DNA of 47,870 nucleotides from Conidiobolus incongruus B7586 (lineage: Eukaryota; Entomophthoromycota; Entomophthoromycetes; Entomophthorales; Conidiobolaceae), in the NCBI GenBank assembly GCA_000697335.1, contig JNEM01009166.1:1-47870 (forward strand), in the 5' to 3' direction. Below the pieces are notes generated by a model that was not told the DNA's origin, ran no database searches, and was given only the letters and a program-made list of their open reading frames with translations. Position 1 is the stretch's first letter; each line of letters opens with the position of its first letter. Positions 34,797 to 46,809 of this stretch are shown one piece after another. The position numbers were made by a program, and so were the translations under genes.

Positions 34797-35777
34797 TCAA
34801 TTTAATATCAATTGATTATATTAATAATAAATATTATATTATCTGTTTAATAAAGATTTTAAAAATATTTAATTTTTTCATCATATATTAATCATTCAGG
34901 CTATTAATTAATATTTTACTAATCCTTATTTTTAATTCTTTAACTATATTTTTTTATATTAGATGAGTAATAAATATTTTTCTCAATGACCATATAAGTT
35001 CAAATTTATGTTTACTGAAATTTTTCTTTAAATGAGTCATTTGATCTATTGGTTTAAAATAATTTTTAGTTGCATTTAATGAATGTGATGATGGGTGGTA
35101 AATTCAATCATTAATCCTTCAAATAATATGATTTTTATTAACCAATGATTAATTGAAAATTTTGAACGTAGAACTGTTAAAGAGCTGATAGGATAAGTCA
35201 ATCATTTATATTATATCATAATTTTCGAGAAGCTGGGATAGTATAAATAACTGATTTTAATTATTCAATACATATAGGTGTTGGTAAGGGAGCATATTGA
35301 AACTCGAAAGATATGATTAGAATGATTAATGATAGCATAATAAATCATTGTTATTTTATATTGTATGATCATATGTGCAATGATCCATCCAACAATTAGT
35401 AAATGCTTGATGACTTAATTAACATTTGAATGAAATTAAACCAGGAAAATTAATCTAATATTAATTCAACAGTTTTATGTTAGAAAATTGGATGAGGTGT
35501 CACACAAAGCATCCACAACCTACTGTCACAACTTGAAAACGAAAAATGTTGCTTTATTAGTAAATTTTTAATATTTGTTGTCATTGGTTAGCAGATACAT
35601 TTTGATTAAAATTCGTCACATATAGAAATATTGACAATACTCATGAAGTTTGAGTTGTAATAAACGGATAAGATTATCAATCACCGAGTATAAATAAACC
35701 ACCAATATTCACTTTAATATTTAATTTTTCATATGAGTTGTGTATATGCTTAAATTATCATATTATTTCTAATTAAA
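34797..35777. other. Intergenic tract upstream of the asparaginase gene
   Basis: About 980 bp of AT-rich DNA with the asparaginase promoter near its end. No other feature is recognised. Confidence 0.6.
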
Positions 35778-38153
35778 ATGAGTGTCCAAGAAATGTTCAA
35801 CTCCCACCAAATGAATAGTTCTTCCGAAGAAGAGTTAGTTATTAAACCAAAACATACTACAAAAACTACTGATCAAACTAGCAATGCTCAGCTCGACGCA
35901 TTTCACAATATTTCTTCCATAGCTAGTACTCTTCCTAGAACAAATTCCTTCAAATACGAGAACCAAGTAGTCGAATTTCAAAAGCACACTGCTTTTCAAG
36001 AAACTATTAACTCAGGTAATTACTACACACTTTAATATTATAATAGAAAATATTTTACTTTCTACAAGAAATTATAAATTTTACAATTTCCAAAAATATT
36101 GATCGTTAATTGATGATAATGAAGGATCTTATATAATTAGCTATTCAATAAAAAATCCTAAGATTTTTAATATTATTATCATTATTCAAGTTGCTAATCA
36201 AGCTAATGTTTAGAAATTTCCAGAGTACTGGTTATTTACACTGGAGGTACCATCGGTATGAAGCCAAACGCTGATAATCATTATGAGCCCGTTTCAAATT
36301 ATTTAACTGAAAGTCTTGCTTCGATGGTTCGTTTTCATGATCCATATAATCCTCAATACTCTCCCAAAACTCTAGATTCTCTATCTAGAGTTGATTCTTC
36401 CAATCATTTATCCAGTTTATCTGAAAATATTCAGCACAACCCTCAGCTTCAGAATAGTACTCAACAAATATTATTGAATCAAACGAATTGGTTGATTACT
36501 CCACCTTCGCTATATGGTAAGAGAATTAAATATTCTATAAAGGAGTATGATCCTCTATTAGATTCTTGTAATATGGGTATGGATGACTGGGTTAAAATAG
36601 CAACTGATATTCAAGATAATTATAAATTGTACGATGCTTTTCTTGTGTTACATGGTACCGATACCATGGCGTACACGGCAAGTGCCTTGAGTTTTATGCT
36701 AGAGAATTTGGGTAAAACAGTTATTATCACAGGTTCTCAAGTTCCTCTATCCGAGGTGAGGAATGACGCAGTTGAAAACTTACTCGGTGCTTTAACCATT
36801 GCTGGTCACTTTGTTATTCCTGAAGTGTGTCTCTACTTTAATAATCGTCTCTATAGAGGTAATCGTTGTTCTAAAATTTCTGCTATGGACTTCCATGCTT
36901 TTGACTCTCCCAACTGCCGTCCTTTAGCAGAGACTGGTGTAAATATCGAAGTGAATTGGGGTGAAGTATTTTTCCCTAGAGATATCAGCTCTTTTACAGT
37001 CTCTAAGAAGATGAATAATAATGTAGCATCTTTAAGATTATTCCCAGGTATTACTGACGCTACTGTCAGAGCTTTTCTATCAACGAATGTGGAAGGTGTG
37101 GTATTAGAAACTTATGGTGCGGGTAACACTCCAGATCGTCCTGAGTTGATGAAAGCTTTAGCTGAAGCCAGTAATCGTGGTGTTGTAATCGTTAATTGTA
37201 CCCAGTGTAGAAAGGGATCTGTAAGCAGTTTATATGCAACTGCAAAGGGTTTGATCGAAGCGAATGTAGTACCTGGTGGTGATATGACTCCAGAATGTGC
37301 CTTAACTAAGTTAAGCTATCTTTTGGCTAAAGGATACACCCCTGAAAAGGTGCGTGAATTGATGCAAACGAATCTTCGTGGTGAGTTAACAGAACCCAAG
37401 AAAACTGTACCTGTTTTTCCAGACAAACCTCTCGATTCTACCGAATCCAGCTCTTGTCTCCATTATCTATTCCATTGTCTTCCCCAACCTTTATCCCTTT
37501 TCAAGATTGATGATTTATCCAAAATGCAAATCAACCAAATGTCAAGATCCCTTCTGCCTCTCATTTTATGTTCTGCGGCTAGTGCAGGAGATGTTGACAC
37601 AATCAAGCACTTAAATTTCGATCTGGGATCTCAGCTTCAATTCAATATTACTGATTATTCAGGAAACACACCATTGCACGTAGCTTGTGCGAATGGCGAA
37701 ATTGAAGTTGTCAAATACTTACTCCTCAATGGAGCTAGTGTTCACCTCCAAAACCAAAGGGGGCATACCCCCATCTTCGAGTCTATTATGGCAGGCCATC
37801 TGGATATTGTTCAATTACTAAGACAAGCAGGAGGTCATCTAAATTTATCAGAGATAAAATTTGCCACCCTACAATTTTTCAATTCTGCCAACACAGGCCA
37901 ACTCCAACAATTACAACTCTTCCTTGAAGGTGGTATCCCAGTAAACAGTCAAGGTGTATTTGGATCTACTGCACTTCACTTTGCAGTCGAAGGTCAACAA
38001 CTTCGAGTGATCAGTTTCCTTCTAACTGAACCTGACATTGATAGGAATTTAAAGAATAATTTTGATTTGACGCCTTTAGATTTAGCTAAAAGAAAATTAG
38101 AATTGGATCCAAATAATTATAACCTTCAAAAAATTGTTAAAATTTTACTATAA
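35778..38153 (+). CDS. Asparaginase (type I) with C-terminal ankyrin repeats
   Basis: Two exons, 35778-36015 and 36214-38153, are joined across a 198-bp intron, long for this genome; the join reads INSEISRVLVIYTGGTIGM. The asparaginase domain (about residues 85-430) carries both active-site threonine motifs, YTGGTIGMKP and LVLHGTDTMAYTASALSFML, plus TGSQVPLSEVRNDAVENLLG. The C-terminal part has ankyrin repeats (about 530-710), for example SGNTPLHVACANGEIEVVKY and RGHTPIFESIMAGHLDIVQL. This is the architecture of the eukaryotic cytosolic ASPG-type enzymes. The enzyme hydrolyses L-asparagine to aspartate and ammonia; lysophospholipase activity reported for some relatives cannot be judged here. 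The N-terminal 80 residues are low-complexity and Ser/Thr-rich. The stop is TAA. Confidence 0.93.
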
Positions 38154-39698
38154 TTAGTAATATACAATTATGTTGATATAAAAAAATCAATGAAATTTTT
38201 TTATTTAAGTAAAATCAATTAATCGAATTTACTCATAAATTTTATTTTTTAGTAAAATGATTAAAGTTTACAATGATGTAATATTATATAAAATAAAATG
38301 TAAAAAGAAGATTGAAAGGGAAAATAAAAATGATAATTGAAGTTGAAATATTTTAGAAGTTTTTGGTAACCTGATATGTTTCACTGGTTAGAACTTCTCG
38401 CTTTATTCAAGATAATCAGTGTTAGATTCCCTTTATCGAAGATCTCTTCTAGCTTCAGTATATTTTTTTAATTTTAACTCCAATTGTTATTTTTTAACTA
38501 ACTATCAATATTATCTATATTAGGAATATTATTTATAATATGAATGTAGATGATAAAATTCTCACAAAAATTCAAAATTGGATTTTGAATTAGATAATAA
38601 AAATAAATCAAATATTAAATATATATATATAATGAAATTAATAAATTAATAATCTTCAATAATATTACTTTGTAATTTGAATACTGGAAATTGTTTGCAA
38701 TTGAAAAAAAATAAATAATTTAGTATATAATATATAATATATAGTATATAGTATATAAAAATGAATATATATTAAATAATAATGCTATTTTTTATTATTA
38801 ATTACTTTTTGTTACATTTTTAACAAACTTTTAATACTTGAAAAATAATTCTTTTTATTACAAACTAATTAAATTTTCTAATTTTTTTTCTTGTAAGCTA
38901 GTTATTTAATTACTTAAAACAATTATAATTACATAAGTTATAATTTAAAGAATATACTAAATATAATAGTTTTTTCTAGTTATTTTTAATTAAAAAGTTT
39001 TTTATAACTTTATGTATTTTATAATTATTATATAAAATAATAAGTGTTTTTAAATTATATTAAGAATACTAATTAAAAATAATCTTATTTAAGAAATATT
39101 ATAAAATTTATTGTTAATTAACTTTCTTTTAAAAATTAAATAAGAATAATATATACTATTATAATTTATTATAACAATTAATATATACTTACAAAATATT
39201 TATTTAAAGGAATTTATAAAAAAGATTAATTTAACTAAAAATTAACATTTTAATTTATGATTTAATAAAAGATTATATATATATAATTTAAATTTATTAA
39301 TTATAATAATTTACTATAAAAGTTTTAATTTTTACTTATACCTTAGTTTTATTTAACAATAGCTACTTTAATTTTTTTTAAACTTTAATTAAATTATAAG
39401 GTATTTATTTTGTATTTTTATTAATTAATTTAAGTTTAAATTTAAATATATATAAAATACTTGCAAAACTAATATTAGAATATTTAAAAAGTTCTTTAAC
39501 TAAAATAAAAAGATGTCTATTAATAGGTGAAAAAATAATAATAGAAATTAGTTTTTTGAGTTTTTATAAGTTGTAAATAATTTCTCTCTTAACTTTAAAT
39601 CTAAGGTAATAGATGGGATTAAATGTGTACATGAAGTTTATATAATGATTTGAATTCATTGAATTATTTTATAATTAGAAGGTTCTTTGTGCTGAAGA
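38154..39698. other. Extremely AT-rich tract before the separase relic
   Basis: Apart from the tRNA-like relic, this tract is even more AT-rich than the rest, with long A and T runs and TATA-type minisatellite near 38720-38760. I see no coding region. It may include the old separase promoter. Confidence 0.6.
38370..38441 (+). pseudogene. tRNA-like relic with anticodon position TTA
   Basis: A degraded cloverleaf can be drawn in a locally GC-richer island. The acceptor CCTGATA pairs with TATCGAA at 5 of 7 positions. The D-arm GTTTCACTGGTTAGAAC has a good 4-bp stem and a consensus TGGTTA loop. The anticodon stem TCTCG/CAAGA pairs at 4 of 5 positions around the loop CTTTATT, so bases 34-36 are TTA. 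The variable region is TAAT. The T-arm CAGTG/CCCTT pairs at only 3 of 5 positions around TTAGATT, and C56 is lost. One base is missing between the acceptor and D stems. From GGTTA to ATTCC it aligns without gaps to yeast tRNA-Gln(TTG) as I recall it. Anticodon UUA would pair with UAA. The mismatches make it more likely dead than active. Confidence 0.4.
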
Positions 39699-42600
39699 AT
39701 GTCAAAATTAATAAAATCTTCAAAATGAAATGAAGGGATTTGAAGTTAATTGACTCTCTGATAAGAGTTATAAATGCAAATTAGAATCAAATGAACCAAT
39801 TCTTGAAGTGTTATCAAATTTTCTATATTTCAAGATTGAAAATATATTTAATTTGGAGGACAAGTTTCTTGTATCAATTTTAAGTTTTTGGTGTATACAA
39901 ATCCAACACATTGTCAAGAAGTTAATTTGTCATTTCACTGATTTGCAACTCCCTTTGGATATACCACTATCCCCATATGCATTATACGAAATACCTGTTC
40001 AAGAATTACTCACTAAATTAGCTACGCAGCTGGCCAAAAGTTGTTTATTATTGGCTAATTATATAGTAGATCATATTAAGTCAAAAATTTTCACTTCTGA
40101 TCAAAATAACTAACAATGGTTGAAATTATTGCCGCCAAAAGACACTTATTACATTATCCAAGCGTGTATATTGACCTATATTCAGAGTCGATTACATCCT
40201 ATTAGTAACGTATTTTCAATATTGTATAAATTTGGAACTTACATTGAACTGTGTAATAAAATAAACTTTATATTAAATCATAATACTAATCAACTATAAA
40301 ATACCGAACAAAAACACTAATTCTATTTCAAAAATCTTTTGAACTTAGTAAAGCTCACAAGTCCAATTTAGCCCTTCTGATTATTTTATCCTTTGGTTTT
40401 CCTTGTGATAGGAATTAGTGGTCAAATAGTATCATAATTATTCCTTAGTTAATTTATTATTCAGTACAAAAATTATCATAAATTAATTGGGTTAAAGTTC
40501 ATTTTTACAGGATCATTCTCTCATTTTTGTGGATCAGAGTTTATCGACTATAAATTTAATGATTTGTGAAGGTTTCAAATTTTGTTAAGGAGCAATAAAG
40601 AAACAGAGTAACTATCTAATTATTTACTATTATTCATTTAGTAATAGCATAGTTTTTTGGGTCAAAATCAATGAAATTACTCAACTCACAATAACTTTAC
40701 AAGATAAAATTACCATCATTGATGGACCAATTACCATCGAAAGAGCCAACTTTAATATTTTCTAAAACTAGCACTGTGCTGTATCAATTGAGTAAAGTCA
40801 TTTGTCAATGGATTAAATTGTTGCATACGAAAAAAAGTGAATTAAAGAATAAGTTAGCTATATCGCCTACTAGAAATTTGGATCAAATTGTTCATCCCTA
40901 GAATATTTCCTCAATTAATTCCTTTGATTTGTTTATATGTATCTCTAATTAATGTATTTATGCATTTAGAGTGATATAGAACTCTATTTAGAAAGCAATT
41001 GGATCAGTTTATGAGCGTATTTTGTAAAAGAGTATCTTTATATTGTATTTTATCCATGTATTATCTCAATTATGTTCAAGTTGCATACATTATCACAGAT
41101 CCTACAAACCATCCTATAACTATCAGCTACATCCAATCTATTGGGATTGCACATTACAATTTCAAACAATTTGATCAAACTTCATCCTAGTTCAAACATT
41201 GAAATAGTAAAGAAATACTTCTAAATGAATTTATGCGACAAAGACTTTCAAAAGGCAAAATCATTATTCCATATCATAAGCTTCTACTTAACCAAAAGTC
41301 AAGCTAACTCATACGGCCTTGCATGAGCTAAAAACTACATCGACAACATTTTAACTAAATTCAACTCCAGTTTTGCTTACTCCGCATTCACCATCATTCT
41401 ACTATGCATTGGCGAAGACGATTTCACCATCGAACAAGTCTATAGCTTAGCAAAAATCATCATCAATTCAAAAAATTCAATCACTCATACCTTAAATCCA
41501 GATTAGAATAGGATTTAAATTCAAATTCACATCACAGCCCACTTATCCTAATAATTTTCTAAAGAAAGATTCAACCCACGCTCAATTTATGTCCTTATAT
41601 ACAAGATATCAAATAACATCACAATTGACCAAACAACTGGATGAATTAATCAAAGCTAGGAAGTTTCAATTAAAGAAATCTCATATGTATTTGGATATGA
41701 TACTTCAAGTGAAATTTTCTCAAATACATAATTTCTGACAATTCAACTAAATTTATTAATAATTTTGAAGGGAGATGGTTTGTTGAATATGAATTCGACG
41801 CATTTATTAACAAGTGTTGGTGAGTTAATTAATTTAATAGTATTGTTAATTAAAACTATTCATTCAAGTATTAATTAATTTATTAGTATTATTCATATTA
41901 CCACTATCACAATCCTAGTATCATTATTGAAGTATAAAATGATTGCTTTGATATATCTATTGGGACTAGTGGATCACAAAATTAGCTTTCAATACATAAA
42001 ACTTCTATTGAATGTACTCAATTTATCTAAAACTCTACCCAATTATCATGATAACAAGCTTTAAACTAGCCCCAAAGACTTTTACTTAATGAAATAGCTT
42101 AAATCTCAAGTACCGAACTAATCAAATTAATCATTAGGTCGTTAAATTTGGGACCTTATTACCTCTATCTAATCCAACCCATCTACAGTCTACTCAATTT
42201 AATCACACAACCCAACTTCAATATTCTATATTAGCTCAGTTTTAAATTATTTTTAAATATATCTTCAACCTTCCTCATTAAAGAATACCTCTCTATTTGT
42301 ACAAATATTGATGAAATGCAGAGATAATATTCGTGATAAACAAGATACGGATTTAGAATTAATTACTTGGTATTGATTGAATTTTGTACAATGATTATAA
42401 TATGAGAGATATGGGAAATCAATGGTGAATATTAATTCTTGTTTGTTATTCAAAATAATATTAACTCATTCATAATAGTCAAATTGTACTTCAATACCTC
42501 AAACAGCTCATCAAATCCCATTCCAATGTCACCAAACTGGGGTCCATTCCCATGACTTAACATATCTATTTAACATTCTCACATTATTTTTTAACCAAAG

Positions 42601-45568
42601 CAAATATTAATTCTGGTTTAAAGTTAGCCTCAAGAGCGTCTTATGCGTCGTGACATTTGCAGAATATTTGATTGGGGCAGAGTACCAATATGTCGAGTGT
42701 TTATAGGAGCAATTGTTTTGATAAAGGCTTGTTCAACTTGTATTGGAATTTCCCAAATTTGGGTTATTTTGAGATAATATAATTTATATTATTTATTATT
42801 TACTTACGCATTTAATATAGTCAATAATTATAAGTTTTCAACTTGTAATTGAATCTTACAAAATCAGAGGCAGCTACCAACTTGCTCATATATATGTCCA
42901 CATGGAATTGACCTCTCTAAAACTACAAATTTCATCACAAATTAAATTTTTGAAATTTAATAATGATTCTAATTTTCATTTAATTACCGACTAAGAATGC
43001 CAATTAAATCAATTATTCACCCAATTTTCAAAAGTAATTCAATTATAATCTATCATAAATATATTATAATTAATATCTAGAATTCTTCCATTGACAACTT
43101 TCATCATATTTCCTCCATTTGGGAAATTCTGGTGAAATACTAGCTCGAAGTGTTTGAATTTATAGCTTCTCACTTCGGTTTTCATTTTATTTCAGATGGT
43201 TAACTCAATTAGATACCGCCTTAGATCTATCTGATATAAATATACACTGTGACGATATGACTGTTAATGTACCTTTTGATAAGATATTAGCACTTAACAG
43301 TAATGATGTATTATTAAGCTTAAACTAATACTAATATCATTTTAGATTCAAATGACATATTACCGTCTGGAAAATTTTCTACGATATCGAATTGGATGTG
43401 ATCAGATTTCGTTACTGGATTCATATACTCAAGTATAATATCTTCGATGAGGACATATTAAAACTAACTAACTTTCTGAAAAGAATTTTATAATTTAATT
43501 TTTGAGAAATCCAAACTAATTCAAGGAATTACAATTTTATAAAATTGTAGTATTTTTGGTCGTTTAATGAATTGTTGTAAGTTTTATACTTATTATTTTT
43601 ATTATTATTTATTTATTTAATTATATTTTAGTTTAGAATTTGCCTATCTCTTTAAAATATCTAGACTGTTTATTAATAGTCATGAAGACATTTTAATTGC
43701 ACTAATAACATCAGCTTTATAATTTAGATTAGCTTTTGACATACTTTCCATACTCATTCCACTAAGCTATTTTATATATAATATAAAAATCGTTAGAGAA
43801 ATATTTTTAAATATATCATAGTTGATGATGATTATAGGGTTTTCAAATCATCAAATCGATTTCTAGTCTCATATAATACTAAGTTCCTTTTACCTGTTCA
43901 AGAGTAAAGGTATAGCATTCTCTAGAAGTATATTAGATACTGTCATTAATCCCAATGACAGCTTGAGAGCTTTGTCCAAATAGCAAAATACTATTGAATT
44001 GAATACTCCTTCATCCTATTGTAAGTCGAGTCTACCCCAAAATCAAATCAACGATGCAATTAGCAACTATTATAACATAATACCACAAGAGCCCTAATCA
44101 TTCTGGGATAATATGCTCACACTGCTACCAAAACGATGGGCAATCCCTTCCATTGATCATATTTTCGAATATAACGGTCTCATTCTCACCCAAGTAAACA
44201 TTTTGGAGATATCAATTTGGCCAGAATAACATTGGTCTAACTTACATTAATCCCAAAGGACTATAAAGATTTTTCCAAGCCCATATCAGGCTCCCCTCAC
44301 ACTCATGCTTACAATAAACTCGACAATATTATCATTGGAAATGCCTAACTCTCCAAAGTTGGTATAAATTGCATCATCAGAGATAACATGACCAACTGGT
44401 TGAACAGTCGTAAACTGTTAGATGACTAATTGAAGGACTTACTACACATGATCGAGCAGCTATGGCTTAGTGTTTTTAAAAGTTTTTTATTGCTAAATTT
44501 CAATCATATCTCCAAAGTAGAATTAGATACATTATGCAATAATATTAATCGTCTTAGTCAAAGGTTTGAAGCATAAGTTGAGTTCAGATGTTGAATCTCA
44601 TTTCAAAATCGATGTAGACAGAGGCTTAATTCAAAGTTTTATAAGAATTAAATATGATTTAACCATTTCAGGTATTGAGGGTATGTTAAGTTTGCTTATA
44701 GATACTATTAAATTGGCCTTTCATAGTGCATTCGAGATTCTGGGAGATGATCATATTATAATAATAATGATACCTCACAACTTTTTCAAAATTCGATCAA
44801 CTCGGAATTCGACATGAGTCGTAAAATCGATCATGTGATATTAATAATCGACAATTATTTGCAGCCTTTCCTATGGGAGAGTTTACCCTATATTTTGAAA
44901 ATTCAATGCCGAGGATATTTTTGTTAGCTCTGCTAAAAGAACAACTGATCCTGCTCTAGAAATTAAACAGTCACATCTCTTCTCAAAGAGGGTTCCATAT
45001 GAATATGGGCTCTACATAGACCTCGTCCGCACTCAAAATTACTTTTGTGAAGGTTTAAAGGCTCCTGGTTGGTGTGGTGCAATTGGCAAAACTACAGACG
45101 AAGATACTCTTTAACTTTACTTAACTGCTTCTCTATATCTTTATTTTGGCCACGGAACGAGAGAGCAATGCCTAAAGTGGCTTGAGATACAGCGTATAAC
45201 GCCTGCGACCACTGCTATTCTATTCAACTGTTCATCAAGTCACGTTAAATTCTAAGGAGAATTTGAAGGATCAGTGGCCACTTGCCACTGTTTTCTTGCA
45301 TGCAGTTTTTGCAGTCCTTGCCAATTTGTGGGATGTGGCAAATATAAATATTGATAAATTGTTTCACAAGTTACTAGTATTGTGAGAGTTTGAAACTTTC
45401 AGAAAAATTACTATAATCGATGGCAACGACGTCATGAACGGTCACAATCTCGATGAAACTTTATCTCGGTCTTTGGCACTCTACAAATCACAGTCAGCTT
45501 TTGTTTAAAAACATCTAGTAGATGCTGTTCCTGTCGTGTATAGTTTGCTTGTTTACATTCAGAAATAA
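39699..45568 (+). pseudogene. ESP1: Decayed separase (ESP1/Cut1) gene
   Basis: Separase is the cysteine protease that cleaves cohesin at anaphase. The 3' part is recognisable by family motifs: LWESLP (44871-44888), LYLYFGHGTREQ with the catalytic His codon at 45151, ILFNCSSSHVKF with the catalytic Cys codon at 45229, AVLANLWDVANINIDK (45314-45358) and the closing VDAVPVVYSLLVYI. Upstream lie helical stretches such as LLHMIEQLWLSVFKSFLL. The span of 5.9 kb equals a full-length separase. The reading is crossed by about forty in-frame stops (e.g. TAA 40111, 40297, 45112, 45253, 45506; TAG 40369, 41504; TGA 40378, 41012, 41324, 45383) and several frameshifts, including one surplus base between GEFEG and ATVFLHAVF near 45270. 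Introns with good GT..AG ends remain (e.g. 43046-43080), so it is not a retrocopy. The start (39699 or 39730) is uncertain. Confidence 0.85.
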
Positions 45569-45696
45569 AAATTTCAATCCAATAAAATATATAAAATAAC
45601 TATATATTCAAATTTGGTAAATGTGAAAAATTTATTATTGAACATAAAAATCATGTGAATATAAACAGAATTTAGTTATAAAAGAATATAAAATTT

Positions 45697-46809
45697 TTAA
45701 TTTAAAATGTATTTGGTATACTGAGTAATCTCATTGGGGATGCTGGACATGAGCTGAGAGACATAATTGACATCAGCCATTAGGGAAAGGTCGTCGCCAC
45801 AATTGGATCGCTAAAGTAAAGAATAGTTAATATTTAACTAATATTAACAAGGTTGATTGACTTACTTGTTTTACATAAGAGTATTCGCAATGCTTGGACG
45901 AATACTCCTTAACGATATAGTTAGTTGAAAAATCATGATACAATCGAGTATCATTGATTTGAAATAATACATCATCTACGCGCAAAAAGTAGCGCTGGAG
46001 TACCAGAAAACAACTGGGCATAACCCTCTTTTATAAAAAATGAATTATATAGATAAATAATATAAAAGTGTATTAATTTACCACTTTCACACTAAGAATA
46101 GCCGAACCATTGTCACCTAATTCATCTTCAAAGAGGACGTTCTCGTTATAAAAGAGAATAGGATCAGGTTTTTTTAATTTATCAATATCAATCCTTTCCG
46201 TACAGTTTTCAACGATCTAATATAATAAATTTAAGTATTATTGATAAAAAAATCAATTATATAATATACTTGAATATTTTCAGAATTAAGACAAGTACCA
46301 GAATATGGAGTCCTATAAGTCCAATCGTAGGATTTACCTTTATACTTGATCTCTTCCCAATCGGAACTAAAAATGAGTTAGAATATGCAAAAGAAAATAT
46401 TTAAAAGAAATTACCGTTCTTTCGCCCATTCCTGAGCGTAAGACACTTTAAGATTGGCAGAGTTTGGTGAAGTATCCACCAGACTTAAAGCCTCAACAGT
46501 ATCAAATTGATACTTAAACTTTGTTGGTTTGTATTCAATAACCAACTTATTCCCACCAAAAATCATTTCTGGGACTGGAAATCCAAGTTTCTCTGTAATA
46601 CTAAGTTTTATTAAATAGAATAATGTTTAGCATAATGGAATTAGTTGTAAAATTTTATAAAATCACCTGTCTATTTCAGAGCTATTAGAAATAGGTAGTT
46701 TGGTCGATATTATTGACCAGTGATCGGAATGATATTGGTTTAAAGAATTGGAATTATTATATATGGTAGTAGCGTTAGTAGAAAATTGACTAGATGACAT
46801 ATTATTCAT
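45697..46809 (-). CDS. TIP41: TIP41-like protein, TOR/PP2A signalling regulator
   Basis: Tip41/TIPRL binds type 2A phosphatase catalytic subunits and acts with Tap42 in TOR signalling. Six exons give about 270 residues. Family motifs appear in order: WSIISTKLPISN, PEMIFGGNKLVIEY, VSYAQEWAKER, YDWTYRTPYSGT, KLKKPDPILFYNENVLFEDE, LGDNGSAILSVKVRVMPSCF, LVLQRYFLRVDDVLFQINDT and RLYHDFSTNYIVKEYSSKHC. The start ATG at 46809 is followed by an Asn/Ser-rich leader (MNNMSSSQFSTNATTIYNNS). The C-terminus is MSSIPNEITQYTKYILN and the stop is TAA. The gene converges on the separase relic, with about 130 bp between them. All exon joins keep frame, showing that the gene next to the relic is intact. Confidence 0.93.

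Noticed and set aside
39808-40113. A separate small gene of about 100 residues at the left end of the separase locus.
   Set aside because: The same frame continues beyond its stop with protein-like text and joins the separase relic.
42265-42453. A minus-strand frame inside the separase locus.
   Set aside because: The plus strand here carries the separase-type reading; the minus frame has no motif.
44566-44817. An independent short gene inside 44.5-44.8 kb.
   Set aside because: It lies between separase-type segments, just upstream of LWESLP, and is best read as a fragment of the relic.
39699-45568. Genome-wide reassignment of UAA/UAG to glutamine and UGA to tryptophan.
   Set aside because: All intact genes in the window end in TAA or TGA, and long ones such as SPB1, KAP95 and PIG-S have no internal stops. 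Frameshifts in the separase locus also fit decay better.
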